DNA from: Parvularia atlantis
Lineage: Eukaryota; Opisthokonta; Rotosphaerida
Reading direction: 5' to 3'
Assembly (NCBI GenBank): GCA_943704415.1
Contig: CALSCO010002147.1
Span: forward strand, 1-10,079
Length of the DNA: 10,079 nucleotides
Position 1 is the stretch's first letter, and the number at the start of each line of letters is the position of its first letter. The position numbers and the translations under genes are program-made. The notes below the pieces were generated by a model. The model worked only from the letters and a program-made list of their open reading frames with translations. It was not told where the DNA came from and searched no databases. Of the stretch, positions 7,881 through 10,079 are shown one piece after another.

Positions 7881-9837
7881 ATGGGTGTGGCTGGCCTGCT
7901 AGCAAAGTCCGTGCTGTGCGTCTCTCGCTTTGGCGCCATCCCGCGGCGCCACGGTCGCTCACGGCGCGGGCGGCGCAGCGGCGCGCTCGTCGTAGCCGCG
8001 GCGGCGCTGCTGGTCGTCGGATGGCCATGGTGCGCGCGCGGCGCAGTGCGGCGCGGCCGACGTCGCTCACTGCTCGTGTAGGACCTTCGCTAAGGGCGGC
8101 GCCGTGCGCAGCGAGTACGTCCTGACGGAGCAGATGCGCGCGCAGCTCGTGGCCGCATCGCGCACGCCCGTGCGCTTCGCCGTCGTGCTGCAGCAGCAGC
8201 GCCTGCGCCTGCGCAAGTTCACCGCGCCCGCCGCGGCCCTCGGCGACGTCGTGCTCTCACGCGCCCAGGCCGCCGCGCACGACCCGGTCTTCGCCAAGCA
8301 CGACGCGCGCGTCTTTCTCGCCAACGCGACGTATCTCGCCGCGCGCCAGGAGCGGCCCCTCGCGCCGCTCACCGCGCGTGAGCTGCTCACGCGCGCCCGC
8401 GCCGGCCACGCGCCGCACACGTACTACTTCTACGACGAGCCGCTCAAGACAGACTTTGGCGGGGACGTGCTGGCCATGTTCCCGCCCGGCGTCGTCACCG
8501 ACCCCGACGGCGCCAAGACACACATCACCTTCGCGTCCGACGGTGCACAGTACCAGGGGCACTACGCGCACGTGCCGCACTTTGTCGCGCAGATGAGCGG
8601 CCGCAGCGTCGTGGTGCGTCGCCGCACGCGACTGCAGTGCGCCCTCTGCTCACACACACGCGCGCGCACAGACACTCTTCCCGCCCGCAGACCTCGCGCG
8701 GCTGCACCCGTATCCCGTCCGTGTGTGGCCGCGTGCGTGCGGACGATGCCGCCCACCCCTCATGCGTTGCATGATCGCAGTGCACCCGAACCACGGCTTT
8801 GTCCAGGCGCACCTCGGCGGCTTTGTCGCCAAGGGCCCGGTGCTCGATGCCCTGGCTGCGACTGTCGAGCGTGTCGTCGACCACCTGCTGTACTTCCGCG
8901 ACACGCACCAGGCCGAGCCGCTCGAGGCACGCTGAGGCGCAAGCATCGCCAGCCAGCCGCGTGCCGCTCACGCACGCGCTCGCGCAGGCGCAACTCGTGC
9001 CGGGCGACATCCTCTACGTGCCGCCGCTGTGGTACGCCGGCGTTGCCACGCAATCGCAGCTGACATCGCCTCTCCCCGACGCACAGGACGTACCACACGG
9101 TCTTTGTGAACACGTCGATCCAGATCCGCCTCGAGACCGAATCGGTCGAGGCGTCGGCGCTCGACCAGATCCGCCAGCACGGCTTCGCCGTGACCAACGT
9201 CGAGTCGCTCACGATCTACACGCTGCGCAAGCTCGTGATCGAGGAGGTCGCCAACGTAATGCACTTCCCGGCCGACCTAAGCGACGCCGAGCGCGAGGCG
9301 CGCGTGACGGCGTACCTGCGCGAGCACCTGGTCGAGGCACGCTACGGGCCGCTCTTCCGCCGCTTCCGCACCGTGGGCTCGTCGACCGACTTTGGCGCGT
9401 GCGAGGCCCAGCGGCTCAAGAACGACCCTGCGCTTGAGGCGCAGGTCGCCGATTCGGCCCACGTGCTCACCAGCTCGATCGCCAGCGTCCTGGGAGACCT
9501 CGACGCCTCGCTCGCCGACGGCGGTGTGGCCACGCGTGTGCTCCTGGCCGACTACCTCGACCTGTACATCCACCGCGCGATCGGGTCTGACGACGCGTGG
9601 GGTGCGCACAGTCTTGCATTGCTGCGATGCACAGCTTGCAGGCTGACCGACCGGACAGCTTTCTTCGCGTCGTGCTTCGACCTCGGCGTGACCAACGTCG
9701 TGCGCGTGCCCGGCCAGGCGCCGGCAGCGGCGGACGACGACAACGACGCCGAGGCGAGCAAGGTTTACTTTGGCACGCACCGCAGCCGCATGATCGACGA
9801 GCAGCGCGCGCGGGCGAGGCAGGCGGGTGAACTGTAG
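7881..9837 (+). CDS. Membrane-anchored or secreted JmjC/cupin-8-like protein with altered metal site
   Basis: About 535-541 residues. Exons: 7881-8029, 8082-8613, 8672-8720 (or 8732), 8781-8889, 8957-9031, 9087-9601, 9659-9837. A basic stretch (RRHGRSRRGRRS) followed by hydrophobic ALVVAAAALLVVGWPW (about 35-50) suggests a signal anchor or long signal peptide, placing the rest in the ER lumen or outside. The middle resembles a JmjC/cupin-8 fold: YYFYDEPL, then QYQGHYAHVPHFVAQMSGR, VVTLFPPADLARLHPYPV formed by splicing out 8614-8671, and VPGDILYVPPLW joined to TYHTVFVN by removing 9032-9086. The usual HxD motif reads HYA (about 210-212). A later His about residue 308 lies near the usual distal-ligand position. 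The C-terminal 220 residues are helical and unassigned. JMJD8, an ER-lumen JmjC protein, is a conceptual comparison only. The 8890-8956 intron has an alternative GC-AG reading, 8927-8987. Confidence 0.8.
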
Positions 9838-9998
9838 GGCAGACGCGGCATAGCCGCAATAACAAAGAGACACAAGGACTCGGAGGGGGATGTGGGACAC
9901 GGAGAGAAAGTGGGAAACGGAGAGAAAGTGAGGAACAACATGAAGACAAGCACCGCGTGAGAACATCAGGAGTCGCGGTACAACGATCCAGCGCATGG
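9838..9998. other. Intergenic region with 14 bp direct repeat
   Basis: This 161 bp gap separates two plus-strand genes and is noticeably more purine- and A-rich than the rest of the window. CAATAA follows the stop codon at 9859-9864 and could act as a weak polyadenylation-like element. A 14 bp direct repeat lies at 9899-9930. No gene was supported within it. Confidence 0.5.
9899..9930. repeat. Direct repeat ACGGAGAGAAAGTG, 18 bp period
   Basis: Exact 14 bp copies at 9899-9912 and 9917-9930, separated by GGAA. They lie about 70-100 bp upstream of the next plausible ATG at 9999, so a tandem upstream regulatory site is possible. The purine-rich composition contrasts with the flanking GC-rich coding DNA. 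Confidence 0.75.
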
Positions 9999-10079
9999 AT
10001 GAGCGACTGGCTGAGCGAACACCGCCGTGATTGTCACGCGCAGCTGCAATTGGGCGCGAGCAGCGACACTGCCGCCGTG
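9999..10079 (+). CDS. 5' end of a probable unidentified gene (partial)
   Basis: An ATG at 9999 opens 27 codons without a stop to the window end, beginning MSDWLSEHRRDCHAQLQLGA. The residue composition is more protein-like than the competing frames, and it follows a 161 bp gap carrying a direct repeat. A minus-strand frame across the same stretch ending in a TGA is also open, so orientation is not proven. No family can be named from 27 residues. Confidence 0.45.
   Translation, partial: MSDWLSEHRRDCHAQLQLGASSDTAAV

Noticed and set aside
8927-8987. Firm call of a GC-AG intron
   Set aside because: A canonical GT-AG solution (8890-8956) also keeps the frame and the motif, so the non-canonical intron is kept only as an alternative.
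9959-10079. Minus-strand frame ending at a TGA near the right edge as the C-terminus of an opposing gene
   Set aside because: It is open but no better than chance for about 35 codons, and the plus-strand ATG at 9999 with an open frame and upstream repeat is preferred. It remains the main alternative.
1-10079. Bacterial operon, CRISPR array, tRNA/rRNA genes or transposon
   Set aside because: Frames are interrupted by regular short introns, there are no ribosome-binding-site patterns or regularly spaced repeats, no cloverleaf or rRNA-like sequence was recognised, and no transposase, reverse transcriptase or terminal inverted repeats were seen.

Overview
The window looks like nuclear DNA from a GC-rich, gene-dense unicellular or fungal-type eukaryote. 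Every gene is broken by short introns (about 48 to 83 nt). These can be placed because splicing restores recognisable domains, most donors read GTGCG, many introns carry CTGAC or CTCAC branch-point-like motifs, and the exon lengths sum to intact frames. The content also fits a eukaryote: ARID, PHD, WD40 with a SUMO-interacting motif, JmjC/cupin-like, and a cysteine-rich type I membrane protein. I cannot name the lineage from sequence alone.

Layout: (1) the 5' end of an unidentified minus-strand gene, 1-92; (2) a plus-strand ARID-PHD-PHD protein with a probable winged helix, 183-2018; (3) a minus-strand protein resembling the YqcI/YcgG (GntA) family with a hydrophobic N-terminus, 2052-3165; (4) a plus-strand ~926-residue protein with a Pro/Ala-rich N-terminus, a SUMO-interacting motif and a C-terminal WD40 propeller, 3210-6488; (5) a minus-strand type I membrane protein with TNFR/GCC2-GCC3-like cysteine modules, 6516-7846; (6) a plus-strand membrane-anchored or secreted JmjC/cupin-8-like protein, 7881-9837, in which the usual HxD iron motif reads HYA; (7) the 5' end of a probable plus-strand gene, 9999 to the window end.

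Genes are packed in alternating divergent and convergent pairs. Start codons of divergent neighbours lie only about 34 to 90 bp apart. Stop codons of convergent neighbours are 33 and 27 bp apart. Two of the three divergent gaps have a CACGTG E-box close to their midpoint. Genes 2 and 4 are likely nuclear (chromatin or DNA associated), and genes 5 and 6 likely act in or across the secretory pathway. There is no sign of a shared pathway. The strongest leads are the altered metal triad in gene 6, the one-exon-per-module design of gene 5, the unusual donor consensus, and the JmjC-less ARID/tandem-PHD architecture. All exon boundaries are my own reading and untested by transcript data.
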